From Betaproteobacteria bacterium (GTDB taxonomy: Bacteria > Pseudomonadota > Gammaproteobacteria > Burkholderiales > SG8-39): a stretch of DNA of 21,913 nt. The first letter of the stretch is position 1; each line of letters begins with the position of its first letter. Shown one piece after another: positions 14,526-21,550 of this stretch. The notes beneath the pieces were generated by a model. It made no database searches. It had not been told where the DNA came from and saw nothing but the letters and a program-made list of their open reading frames with translations. The translations under genes and the position numbers were made by a program. Where the stretch lies: assembly GCA_009693345.1 (NCBI GenBank), contig SHXL01000015.1:1-21913 (forward strand), read 5' to 3'.

Positions 14526-14942
14526 CTACCAAGGCGCCAGCAGCGGAATGCGTTCGCGGCCGTTGCGCCGGTAGGTGTCGAAATCGCGGTCCAGAGTGAA
14601 GATCCGAGACTCCCGGTGGAGCTCGCTCATGCGCACCAGGCAGGCGTCGGCGAAGCTCATCGGGGTGTCCGCGTACTTGCGCAGGAGGCGCAGCACGGCG
14701 TCGCGCTCGTCCTGGAAGTCGAAGCGCACTTCGAGCGCGCCGCGATCGACCAGCGCGGCCAGACGTTCGTGTCCGCCGGGAACGGCCTGCAGCAGGTAGA
14801 ACGCCTCAGTGAGTACGGCCTCGCAAGTCGCGAGCGGATTGGACAGCGACGACAGCTGCGCGCGCGCCCACGCGTGGTCACGGTCACGGGCGCGCAGCGC
14901 CGCGACCAGCGGTCCGGTGTCAGCGACGACGAGAGCGGCCAA
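14526..14942 (-). CDS. VapC-like toxin, PIN-domain ribonuclease
   Basis: PIN-domain protein of 138 residues, normal for VapC. The conserved acidic residues of the Mg-dependent nuclease site are visible: D8 ('VVADTGPLVAAL'), E46 ('VLTEAFYL'), D99 ('MSFADACLV') and D118 ('IFTLDRDF'). VapC toxins cleave tRNA or rRNA and are held inactive by their VapB partner. The ATG at 14942 lies inside the 3' end of the antitoxin gene (23-nt overlap), which couples expression. The gene ends just before two tandem hairpin repeats. It forms the first half of a back-to-back pair of toxin-antitoxin modules, all on the minus strand. Confidence 0.9.
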   Translation of the reverse strand: MAALVVADTGPLVAALRARDRDHAWARAQLSSLSNPLATCEAVLTEAFYLLQAVPGGHERLAALVDRGALEVRFDFQDERDAVLRLLRKYADTPMSFADACLVRMSELHRESRIFTLDRDFDTYRRNGRERIPLLAPW

Positions 14943-15162
14943 GGCCCCGCAGCCTCGACTTGTCGCGGGCGAGGTTCCTCGGCGCCGCGTCGTCCGCGAT
15001 CACGAGATCGCGCATCCGGTCCCAGAGCGAGCCGCCGGCGGCGCCCGGGCGCTCCAGGCGCTCGCGCACGACTGCCGAGCGCGTGGTGCGCCGTGCCCGC
15101 GCCTCGGCCTCGATGTCGGCGAGCACGCGATCCTTGAGCTTCACGGAGACGGTGCGGTACAT
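14920..15162 (-). CDS. VapB-like antitoxin, ribbon-helix-helix
   Basis: Small basic protein of 80 residues. 'MYRTVSVKLKDRVLADIEAEARARRTTRSAVVRERLER' is a typical ribbon-helix-helix (Arc/CopG) fold: a beta strand, then two helices. The C-terminal 40 residues ('GSLWDRMRDLVIADDAAPRNLARDKSRL') are the toxin-binding tail. It binds its own promoter and neutralises VapC. The start at 15162 places the strand at the N-terminus as usual; an ATG at 15189 (MADSYYAVP) is an alternative, and neither has a clear ribosome site. It overlaps vapC by 23 nt and is divergent from the acetamidase relic. Confidence 0.84.
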   Translation of the reverse strand: MYRTVSVKLKDRVLADIEAEARARRTTRSAVVRERLERPGAAGGSLWDRMRDLVIADDAAPRNLARDKSRLRGLGRSRRR

Positions 15163-15261
15163 GGGAACAGCGTAATACGAATCAGCCATTTTCGCAATAC
15201 GCCCGCGCCGCGGCGTCGTCGGGGTATAACGGCCTCTTCGAGTCAGCAACAGAGGCGTTTG

Positions 15262-15540
15262 ATGGCCAAGAGCATCGAGATCGACCGCAAGAAGCGTCTG
15301 CGTGACGAGCCGGGCAAGGGGCACAACCGCTGGCATCCGGACATCGCGCCGGTGATCGAGGCGGCGCCAGGAGACTTGCTGGAGATCGAGTACCTGGACA
15401 TCGTGCCGGAGAGTTACGGCTGGACGAGCGAGCAGGCCTACGTGCTGTGCAGCGTCGCGGTGGACCTGCGCGTCTCCAACGTGGTGGACGTGCCCAACGT
15501 CACCGTCTCGGCGCTGATGCCGGAGGATATCTTCGGCTAG
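15262..15540 (+). CDS. Acetamidase/formamidase family relic with internal deletions
   Basis: Intact 92-residue frame with AGAGG before the ATG. It joins separate parts of a much longer enzyme. Residues 1-32 ('KGHNRWHPDIAPVIE') match the N-terminus of acetamidase/formamidase (FmdA/AmdA). 'PGDLLEIEYLDIVPESYG' (about 36-53) matches a segment normally further inside. 'TSEQAYVLCSVAVDLRVSNVVDVPNVTVSALMPEDIF' (about 55-91) matches the C-terminus. Known members have some 300-400 residues, so most of the barrel and the active site are missing, yet both junctions stay in frame. It is most likely a non-functional relic or an assembly collapse. It ends on a CTAG shared with the convergent methyltransferase-like gene. 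Family placement is from recalled conserved motifs; deletion is inference. Confidence 0.7.
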   Translation: MAKSIEIDRKKRLRDEPGKGHNRWHPDIAPVIEAAPGDLLEIEYLDIVPESYGWTSEQAYVLCSVAVDLRVSNVVDVPNVTVSALMPEDIFG

Positions 15541-16301
15541 CGCAGTTCCAGGCTCTTGCCATTCATTCTGCCGCGGTACTCGCGGCCGCCGGCCTTGAAG
15601 GTGATTTCCTCGCCGCGCACTCTGCCCTCGACAGTGAAAGTCGCGCTTCCCGTGCGCAGGGTGCCGGTGAGCATCTGGAAGTCCTGCTTGAGGGTGAGCT
15701 CTCCCTGCGGGACCTTGTAGGTGCCGGCGACTTTGGCGGGAACGATCCAGAAGAGCGCGGTGCAGTAGGAGGAGGGGCAGCCGGTGTCGGCAGTCAGGGT
15801 GGCGGTTTCGTCCGCCTTCCAGTCGCCCATGGTGAAGCTGTTCGAGACGATGCGGGTGCCGGGCTTCAGGTCGAGTATTTTCGGGCGCAGCTTCCGGTTG
15901 ATGTCCGGCAGCAGGAACATGGTGATCACGCTGGCCTCGGAGAAGTCGGTCTCGAAGAGGTCGGCCTTGACGAAGGCGGCCTTGCCGGCCACGCCTTCCT
16001 GCTCCGCGTTGCGCTTCGACAGCTCGACCATGTCCGGGTTGTACTCGACGCCGAGGGCGCGCGCGCCGCGCTTGGCGGCGGTGATGACGGTGCGGCCGTC
16101 GCCGGAGCCGAGGTCCATGACGAAGTCGGCGGGCGTCACCTTGGCCATGTCGAGCATCTTGTCGACCAGGACCTGCGGGGTCGGCACCCAGACGACGTCC
16201 TTGCCCGCCTGGAATTCCTCGGGAACGAAAGTGGACGGCGCTTGCTGCGCCTGCGCGAGCGCGCCGAACGCGAGAAGCAGGGCGAGGAGCGTTTTTTTCA
16301 A
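15537..16301 (-). CDS. Exported methyltransferase-fold protein, tandem copy 2
   Basis: Protein of 254 residues that starts at TTG 16301, whose first bases overlap the stop of the upstream paralogue (CGTTGA), so it is probably translated by coupling. It has a signal peptide MKKTLLALLLAFGALAQAQ. Then comes a class I SAM-methyltransferase-like core: 'FVMDLGSGDGRTVITAAKRG' (motif I), 'ALGVEYNPDMVELS' (acidic end of strand 2) and 'KADLFETDFSEASVITMFLLP'. A C-terminal beta-rich tail ends 'YRGRMNGKSLELR'. Both copies share a Cys-x4-Cys pair ('GCPSSYC') suited to a periplasmic disulfide. The core resembles the FAM173/ATPSCKMT lysine-methyltransferase group. Its SAM source outside the cytoplasm is unclear. 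It overlaps the convergent relic stop by 4 nt. Confidence 0.83.
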   Translation of the reverse strand: MKKTLLALLLAFGALAQAQQAPSTFVPEEFQAGKDVVWVPTPQVLVDKMLDMAKVTPADFVMDLGSGDGRTVITAAKRGARALGVEYNPDMVELSKRNAEQEGVAGKAAFVKADLFETDFSEASVITMFLLPDINRKLRPKILDLKPGTRIVSNSFTMGDWKADETATLTADTGCPSSYCTALFWIVPAKVAGTYKVPQGELTLKQDFQMLTGTLRTGSATFTVEGRVRGEEITFKAGGREYRGRMNGKSLELR

Positions 16302-17101
16302 CGCAGCTCGAGGCTTTTGCCGTTCATCCTGCCGCGGTACTCCTTGCCGCCGGCCTTGAAGGTGAGGTCCTCGCCGCGCACTTTGCCGCCCTCGATGGCG
16401 AAGGTCTTGCCTGCGGTGGTCAGGGTGCCGGAGAGCATCTGGAAGTTCTGCTTGAGGGTGAGCTCGCCCTGCGGCAGCTTGTGGGTGCCTTCGGCGCGGG
16501 CGGGGACGATCCAGAGGAGCGCTTTGCACCAGGAGGTGGTGCAGCCGTTATCCGATGTCAGGGTGGCGATTTCATCGGCTTCCCAGTCGTCCATGGTGAA
16601 GCTGTTCGAGACGATGCGGGTGCCGGGCTTGAGGGCGAGGATTTTCGGGCGCAGCTGCAGGTTGATCTGCGGCAGCAGGAACATGGTGATCACGGTGGCT
16701 TTGGAAAAGTCGGTCTCGAAGAGGTCGGCCTTGATGAAGCTGGCCTTGCCGGCGACGCCTTCCTTCTCGGCGTTGCGCTTCGAGAGCTCGACCATGTCGG
16801 GGTTGTATTCGACGCCGAGGGCGCGCACGCCGCGCTTGGCGGCGGTGATGACGGTGCGGCCGTCGCCGGAGCCCAGGTCCATGACGAAGTCGGCGGGCGT
16901 GACCTTGGCCATGTCGAGCATCTTGTCGACCAGGATCTGCGGGGTCGGCACCCAGACGACGTCCTTGCCTTCCTGTCCCGACTGGGGCTCGTAGGCGGGA
17001 GAGGAAACTGCGGGCGCCTTCTTCGCTTGCGCGAGGGCGAGCGGGCTGCAGGCGAGAACGAAGGCGAGGCCGGCATGGCGGATGAAACGGACGGCGTGCA
17101 T
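16298..17101 (-). CDS. Exported methyltransferase-fold protein, tandem copy 1
   Basis: Protein of 267 residues with signal peptide MHAVRFIRHAGLAFVLACSPLALAQA (cleavage near residue 26). The methyltransferase core has motif I at 73-82 ('VMDLGSGDGR'), the acidic residue E98 after strand 2 and D126 ('KADLFETDF'). A Cys pair C187/C192 ('GCTTSWC') and a C-terminal beta-rich segment (205-267) follow. It is nearly identical to copy 2 through the core, at both protein and DNA level, so it is a recent tandem duplication. GGAG lies 8 nt before the ATG at 17101, and CATAAT at 17131-17136 (minus) could be its -10 box. Family knowledge: such folds bind S-adenosylmethionine in the cytoplasm, so export is puzzling. 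A role other than methylation cannot be excluded. Confidence 0.85.
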   Translation of the reverse strand: MHAVRFIRHAGLAFVLACSPLALAQAKKAPAVSSPAYEPQSGQEGKDVVWVPTPQILVDKMLDMAKVTPADFVMDLGSGDGRTVITAAKRGVRALGVEYNPDMVELSKRNAEKEGVAGKASFIKADLFETDFSKATVITMFLLPQINLQLRPKILALKPGTRIVSNSFTMDDWEADEIATLTSDNGCTTSWCKALLWIVPARAEGTHKLPQGELTLKQNFQMLSGTLTTAGKTFAIEGGKVRGEDLTFKAGGKEYRGRMNGKSLELR

Positions 17102-17130
17102 TTCAGGGCTCCAGGAAATGGAAGGCGCAC

Positions 17131-17136
17131 ATTATG
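17131..17136 (-). promoter_or_regulatory. Candidate -10 box (CATAAT) of the methyltransferase-like pair
   Basis: On the minus strand CATAAT occurs 30 nt before the ATG at 17101, leaving a short leader with GGAG. A -35 is not convincing. The plus strand of the same 58-nt gap has GTATCAT just before the divergent response-regulator start. Confidence 0.35.
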
Positions 17137-17159
17137 CATTGCGGAGTATCATTTTTCGC

Positions 17160-17889
17160 ATGACGCTCGACGCAAACTACCGCCGTACCGCGGCCGGCGA
17201 CGACGCACTGCGCAGCGTAGATACCGCCATTCCGGTGGACTACCGGCGCGTCCCGTGCATCATCGAGGGCGACACCCACGGCAACGTCATCCGGGGCCGC
17301 CTGCGGCGGTACCGCGACGCGCTGATCGACGCCTGGCTGACGGAGCTGGAGGAACTCGGTTTCATCGAGACCGTGCGCGCCAGCGCCGCCTACGACCTGG
17401 ATTTCCAGCCGCTGGCGGACAGTGCGGACAATGCCGCGTCCGCCGGGGACCTGATCGAATTCCCGGACGAACTGCAGCAGATCGCGGACGAGGCGAAGGG
17501 CCGCGGGCGCGGCGCTCCACGGCAAGGGCGCCTACCTGGCGGCGGCGCGCCTGCAGAACCGCGAGCCGCTGGCAAAGGAGTCGTCGCAGATTGTGGTGCT
17601 CCTCGTGGAGGACGATCCCGACCAGGCGGCGCTGGCCGACCTGCGGCTCAGCATGGCCGGCTACCGCGTCAGGCTCGCGCGCAACCGCCTCGAAACGCTT
17701 CTCGAGCTCGAAACGCAGCCCGCCGCGGACGTCGTGCTTCTGGACGCCGTGCTGCCCGACGGCGACGGATTCCAGATTCTCGCGGACATCCGGCGCGGCC
17801 TTGACCTGGGCGCCGACGGCTATATCACCAAGCCCTACAGCAAGGACGTGCTCGTGGATACGATCCGGCAGGTGCTGCGGCTGGCATAG
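17160..17889 (+). pseudogene. Response-regulator gene with frameshift and internal receiver deletion
   Basis: Starts at ATG 17160 with an N-terminal domain of about 115 residues ('IPVDYRRVPCIIEGDTHGNVI' ... 'LTELEELGFIETV', winged-helix-like). Near 17500-17515 (cgcgggcgcgg) the frame slips. Dropping one G gives 'GRGAALHGKGAYLAAARLQN', which runs on into a receiver domain in the other frame; its largest open piece starts with GTG 17593 and ends at 17889. The receiver has the acidic pocket 'LVEDDPDQ', phospho-acceptor Asp in 'VVLLDAVLPDGDGF' and Lys in 'ITKPYS'. The stretch 'ADIRRGLDLGADGY' lacks about 25 residues, removing the strand with the conserved Thr/Ser. Acceptor Asp and Lys are only 29 residues apart instead of about 50. 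So two independent lesions are present and the gene is probably dead. Confidence 0.75.
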
Positions 17890-17892
17890 GAA

Positions 17893-17915
17893 AAATCGGG
17901 CTCTGACCCCGATTT
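17893..17915 (-). terminator. Intrinsic terminator of the liv-amidase operon
   Basis: AAATCGGG (17893-17900) and CCCGATTT (17908-17915) form a perfect 8-bp stem with a 7-nt loop, 6 nt after the amidase stop on the minus strand. On that strand it is followed by a run of T (complement of the A run 17891-17895). It lies between two convergent genes and may also weakly serve the plus strand. Confidence 0.7.
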
Positions 17916-17920
17916 CGTCA

Positions 17921-19204
17921 TCATGAGGACGTGAACGCGCTCTGCAGCCATTGCGCGACCGCGATGGCGCGGACGTCGTCGCCGATGCGGCCGATGACCT
18001 GCACGCCGATGTACAGGCCGTTCGGGCCCTCGCTGCAGGGGATGTTCAGCGCCGGCACGCCGAGCAGGGTCCAGATGCGGCAGAAAACCGGGTCGCCGGT
18101 CGCCGCCAGGCCTTCGGGCGCCTCGCCCTGGGCGCTCGGGGCGAGGATCACGTCCGCGTCCGCGAACGCGTCGCCGAGCATCGCGCGGCAGCGCGTCGCG
18201 AGCGCGCGCGCTTCGTCGTAGCGCGCGGCGTCGACCTTGGCCGCGGTTTCGAGCAGCGTCTTGAGCTTGTCGCTCAGGCCGTCGAAATGCTGCAGGCGCT
18301 CGCTCGCGAGCGATTTATAACTCTCGAAATTCATGACGTCGATCTGCGCCTGCAGCAGGCCGGAAAATTCGCGCGGCAGCGTGAGATCGTGCACGTGCGC
18401 GCCGGCGTTCGCGGCCGCTTGCGCCGCATGCTGCAGCGCGGCCGCGGTTTCGGGCAGCGCGGCGGGCCATTCGTGCGTGCGGCACAGCGCGATGCGCGGG
18501 GCGCGCTCGAGCGGCTCCGGCAGCAGGTTGCGCCCGCTCAGCGCGCCGACGAGCAGGGCCGCGTCCGCGGGGCTGCGCGCCATCACGCCGAGGGTGTCGA
18601 GGCTCTCGCCGAGCAGCTTGATGCCGGCGCGCGGCAGCGTCGCGTAGGTCGGCTTGTAGCCGACGATGCCGCAATAGCTCGCGGGCCGCACGATCGAGCC
18701 GGCGGTCTGGGTGCCGAAGGCGAGCGGCACCATCGCATCGGCCACCGCGGCGGCCGAGCCGCTCGACGAGCCGCCGGGGGTGAAGCGCGGATCGCGCGGG
18801 TTGGCGGTCTTGCCCGGATGGAACCAGGCGAACTCGGTGCTCACCGTCTTGCCGAGGATCAGCGCGCCGGCGGCGCGCGCCAGCGCCACGCAGGCCGCGT
18901 CGGCCGCCGGCCGGTGCCCGGCGTAGATCGGCGAGCCGCAGCCGGTCGGCATGTCGGCGGTGTCGATGATGTCCTTGACCCCGATCGGCAGTCCGTGCAG
19001 CGGCCCGCGCACCGGTCCCGCATCGAGCAGCCGCGCCTGCGCCAGCACCGCGTCCGGATCGAGATGGATCCATGCGCCCACGATGTTCTCGCGCTTCGCG
19101 ATGCGCTCGAGGCAGGCGCACGCCAGCTGTTCGGCCGTGATCTCGCGCGCCGCCAGGCGCCGCGCCGCTTCCAGTGCGCCAAGTTCATTGAGCTTTTGCA
19201 TCAT
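17921..19204 (-). CDS. Amidase-signature family hydrolase
   Basis: Serine amidase of 427 residues, cytoplasmic. The Ser-cisSer-Lys triad can be read: K77 in 'LPIGVKDIIDT', S146 in 'FTPGGSSSGSAAA' and the nucleophile S170 in 'FGTQTAGSIVRPASYCG'. 'GIVGYKPTYATLPRAGI' follows as in the family. It hydrolyses an amide bond to acid and ammonia; the substrate cannot be told from the sequence. It is not GatA: length, N-terminus and context (no gatB or gatC) differ. The ATG at 19204 has GGAGGAG upstream and overlaps the livF stop by 4 nt, so it is the last gene of the transporter operon. That suggests the transporter imports an amide-type compound for this enzyme. A hairpin terminator follows directly. 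Confidence 0.92.
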   Translation of the reverse strand: MMQKLNELGALEAARRLAAREITAEQLACACLERIAKRENIVGAWIHLDPDAVLAQARLLDAGPVRGPLHGLPIGVKDIIDTADMPTGCGSPIYAGHRPAADAACVALARAAGALILGKTVSTEFAWFHPGKTANPRDPRFTPGGSSSGSAAAVADAMVPLAFGTQTAGSIVRPASYCGIVGYKPTYATLPRAGIKLLGESLDTLGVMARSPADAALLVGALSGRNLLPEPLERAPRIALCRTHEWPAALPETAAALQHAAQAAANAGAHVHDLTLPREFSGLLQAQIDVMNFESYKSLASERLQHFDGLSDKLKTLLETAAKVDAARYDEARALATRCRAMLGDAFADADVILAPSAQGEAPEGLAATGDPVFCRIWTLLGVPALNIPCSEGPNGLYIGVQVIGRIGDDVRAIAVAQWLQSAFTSS

Positions 19205-19905
19205 GCCTCTCCTCCGACGCCCAGGTAGGTCGCGGTGACGTTCGCATCGGCGCGCAGGCCCGCGGGCGTGCCCTCGAAGACCACGGTGCCGTGGTCGATG
19301 ACGTAGACGCGGTCGGCGAGCTGCAGCGCCATCTCGGCATTCTGCTCCACGAGCAGCATGCTGACATGCTGTTCCTTGAGCTCGCGGATGGTGTCCATGA
19401 CGGCGTTCACCACCATCGGCGCGAGGCCCTGCGAGGGCTCATCCAGCAGCAGCAGGTCGGGCCCGGTCATGAGGGCGCGCGCAATGGCGAGCATTTCCTG
19501 CTCGCCGCCGGAGAGTTCGCGCCCCTTGTGGTCCAGCCGTTCCCTCAGGCTTGGAAAGCGGTCGAGCACGGTCTCCATCTGCCAGCGCGAGTTCCTGCGC
19601 CGCGCGATGGAGAGGTTTTCCTTCACGCTGAGGTAGCTGAAGATGTCGCGCGTCTCGGGGACCATCGCGATTCCTTTTTGAGAAATCAAATGAGGATAAG
19701 AACCGGAAATATCCGATCCCTTATAGAGGATCTCGCCTTTCTTCGGCGGGGTGAGGCCGGTGACGCTGCGCAGCGTGGTGGTCTTGCCGGCGCCGTTGCG
19801 CCCGAGCAAAGCCACGACCTCTCCGTCGTCTACTTTCAAGGATAAATCATGAAGAATATGGCCGAGGCCGTAATAGGTGTCGATGCCCTTGATTTCCAGA
19901 ATCAC
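19201..19905 (-). CDS. livF: Branched-chain amino acid/amide ABC transporter ATP-binding protein LivF
   Basis: ATPase subunit of 234 residues. Walker A 'GRNGAGKT' (35-42), ABC signature 'LSGGEQ' (131-136) and Walker B 'LLLLDE' (151-156) are all intact. 'MLLVEQNAEMALQLADRVYVI' and the short C-terminus identify the LivF rather than the LivG type. It drives uptake through the LivHM pore together with LivG at the inner membrane. It overlaps livG by 4 nt upstream and the amidase by 4 nt downstream. No periplasmic binding protein (LivJ/K type) lies in this window. Confidence 0.95.
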   Translation of the reverse strand: MILEIKGIDTYYGLGHILHDLSLKVDDGEVVALLGRNGAGKTTTLRSVTGLTPPKKGEILYKGSDISGSYPHLISQKGIAMVPETRDIFSYLSVKENLSIARRRNSRWQMETVLDRFPSLRERLDHKGRELSGGEQEMLAIARALMTGPDLLLLDEPSQGLAPMVVNAVMDTIRELKEQHVSMLLVEQNAEMALQLADRVYVIDHGTVVFEGTPAGLRADANVTATYLGVGGEA

Positions 19906-20651
19906 GCCGCGACCCCGCCGAGATAGGCACGGCGCACTTCGGGGTTCTTCTGGATCTCGGCCGGCGTGCCCTCCGCGATCAGGCTGCCGAAGTGCATCAC
20001 CGAGATGCGGTCCGAGACGCTCATGATGATGTCCATCTTGTGCTCGATGAGCACGATGGTGTAGCGGCCTTTGAGCGCGCGCACCAGCGCCACCATCTTG
20101 CGCGTCTCCTCCGGCGAGAGGCCGGCGGCGGGTTCGTCCAGCAGGAGCACGCGCGGCGCGGCAGCGAGCGCGATGGCGAGCTCGAGCTGGCGCTGCTCGC
20201 CGTGGGAGATCTCGCGCGCCAGCTGTTTTGACTTATCTTCCAGCCCGACATCGCGCAACGCCAGATTCGCGCGCTCGGCCACCTCAGAATAAGAATCTAT
20301 CTCCCTATAAAGCAAACCTTTCCAGGATTTCCCGGTGGCGAAAGCGGCGACCCAGACATTGTCGAACAGGCTGAACGCCGGGAACACGGTTGTCCGCTGG
20401 TAGGAGCGCGCGAGGCCGAGGTGCGCGATCCGGCTGGCCGGCGTGCCCGTGATTTCCTTTTGATCGAAAATGATTCTTCCCGAAGTGGGCTGAAACGTGC
20501 CGGTGAGCAGGTTGAAGAGCGTGGTCTTGCCCGCGCCGTTGGGCCCGATGATCGAATGCAGCGAGCCTGCCTCGATGGCGAGGCTCACCGCGTTCACGGC
20601 AGTGAGGGCGCCGAACGCTTTTGTCAGGTTTTTTGTTTCGAGGATTTCCAT
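19902..20651 (-). CDS. livG: Branched-chain amino acid/amide ABC transporter ATP-binding protein LivG
   Basis: ATPase subunit of 249 residues from ATG 20651 (MEILETKNLTKAFGALTAV). Walker A 'GPNGAGKTT', signature 'ISHGEQRQLELA' and Walker B 'VLLLDEPAAGLSPEE' are present, with 'IVLIEHKMDIIMSVSDRI' carrying the H-loop His. The signature's second residue is H rather than G (SHGEQ), which is common in LivG. I chose the internal ATG because it begins the family sequence; the frame is open upstream to 20747 inside livM. The start overlaps livM by 28 nt, and no strong ribosome site is seen, which suggests translational coupling. Confidence 0.94.
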   Translation of the reverse strand: MEILETKNLTKAFGALTAVNAVSLAIEAGSLHSIIGPNGAGKTTLFNLLTGTFQPTSGRIIFDQKEITGTPASRIAHLGLARSYQRTTVFPAFSLFDNVWVAAFATGKSWKGLLYREIDSYSEVAERANLALRDVGLEDKSKQLAREISHGEQRQLELAIALAAAPRVLLLDEPAAGLSPEETRKMVALVRALKGRYTIVLIEHKMDIIMSVSDRISVMHFGSLIAEGTPAEIQKNPEVRRAYLGGVAA

Positions 20652-21550
20652 GACCAGAACCGGGACCAGGCTTCGACAATTCCGCCGCGCAGGAACAGCA
20701 CCACGAGCACGAAAGCAACCCCGAGCAGCAGCGGCCAGCGCGCCCACACGGTGCTCATCGATTCGGAGAGCCAGATGAAGACGAAGGAGCCGATCACCGG
20801 CCCGTAGAGCGAGCCCGAGCCGCCGATGAGGGTGGCGAAGACGACGTTGCCGGAGAACACGAAGCTGATCGCCTCGAGCGGCACGATGCCGAAGAGCATC
20901 GCGTAGAGCACGCCGGCGAGGCCGGAGAAGGCGCCGCCGATGACGAAGGCGAGCAGCTTGAAGCGCGGCACGTTGTAGCCCACTGCCTCGGCGCGAACTT
21001 CGTTCTCGCGGATCGCCTGGAGGATCTTGCCAAGAGGGGATTCAACTATTTTTTTCATTAAATACAGACTGATCAGGAACAAAAGAGAAACAAATGCGTA
21101 GTAAACGAGCGGGTTGTTGAAATCGATGCCGAGCAGCGCCGGGCGCGGCACGCCGGGCATGCCGTCCTCGCCGCCGGTGACGCTGGTCCACTGGTAGGCG
21201 GTGAAGTAGAACAGCTGGTTGAGCGCGAAAGTGAGCATGATGAAGTACAGCCCCGAGCGCTGCACGCACAGGTAGCCGACCACCGCGGCCGATGCTGCGC
21301 CGACGCCGACGCCGATGCCGAGCGCAAGAAAGGCGTTGACGCCGTGAATCTTCATGAGCCAGCCCGCAACGTAGGCCGCCGAGCCGAAAAAGGTGGACTG
21401 GCCGAAGGAAAGCAGCCCGGTGTAGCCGAGCAGCAGGTTCAGGCCGAGACCGAAGATCGCAAAAATCCAGACTTCCGAGGCGATCGCCGGACGAACGACG
21501 AAGGGAAGGAGCGCGACCGCTGCCAGGAGAATCAGGATCGATTTTTTCAT
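20624..21550 (-). CDS. livM: Branched-chain amino acid/amide ABC transporter permease LivM
   Basis: Integral membrane permease of 308 residues, mostly hydrophobic, with about eight membrane spans ('LILLAAVALLPFVV', 'FGLGLNLLLGYTGLLSFGQ', 'AVVGYLCVQRSGLYFIM' and others). 'GLNLLLGYTGLLSFGQSTFFG' and the cytoplasmic loop 'IRENEVRAEAVGYNVPRFKLLAF', which docks the ATPase, are diagnostic for LivM. It forms the translocation pore with LivH. It overlaps livH by 4 nt and livG by 28 nt. The basic C-terminus (WSRFWSWKSSKQKT) is cytoplasmic. Substrate may be a branched-chain amino acid, urea or another amide; the downstream amidase favours an amide. Confidence 0.94.
   Translation of the reverse strand: MKKSILILLAAVALLPFVVRPAIASEVWIFAIFGLGLNLLLGYTGLLSFGQSTFFGSAAYVAGWLMKIHGVNAFLALGIGVGVGAASAAVVGYLCVQRSGLYFIMLTFALNQLFYFTAYQWTSVTGGEDGMPGVPRPALLGIDFNNPLVYYAFVSLLFLISLYLMKKIVESPLGKILQAIRENEVRAEAVGYNVPRFKLLAFVIGGAFSGLAGVLYAMLFGIVPLEAISFVFSGNVVFATLIGGSGSLYGPVIGSFVFIWLSESMSTVWARWPLLLGVAFVLVVLFLRGGIVEAWSRFWSWKSSKQKT

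Noticed and set aside
13689..17889. Insertion sequence or integrative element
   Set aside because: No transposase, integrase, terminal inverted repeats or target-site duplications are visible, despite the patchwork look.
17921..19204. GatA subunit of the tRNA amidotransferase
   Set aside because: It sits in an ABC-transporter operon without gatB/gatC and is shorter than typical GatA; a generic amidase fits better.
17951..19228. 425-codon plus-strand open frame opposite the amidase
   Set aside because: The minus strand holds a complete amidase with its catalytic triad; the plus frame is Arg/Ala/Gly-rich noise.
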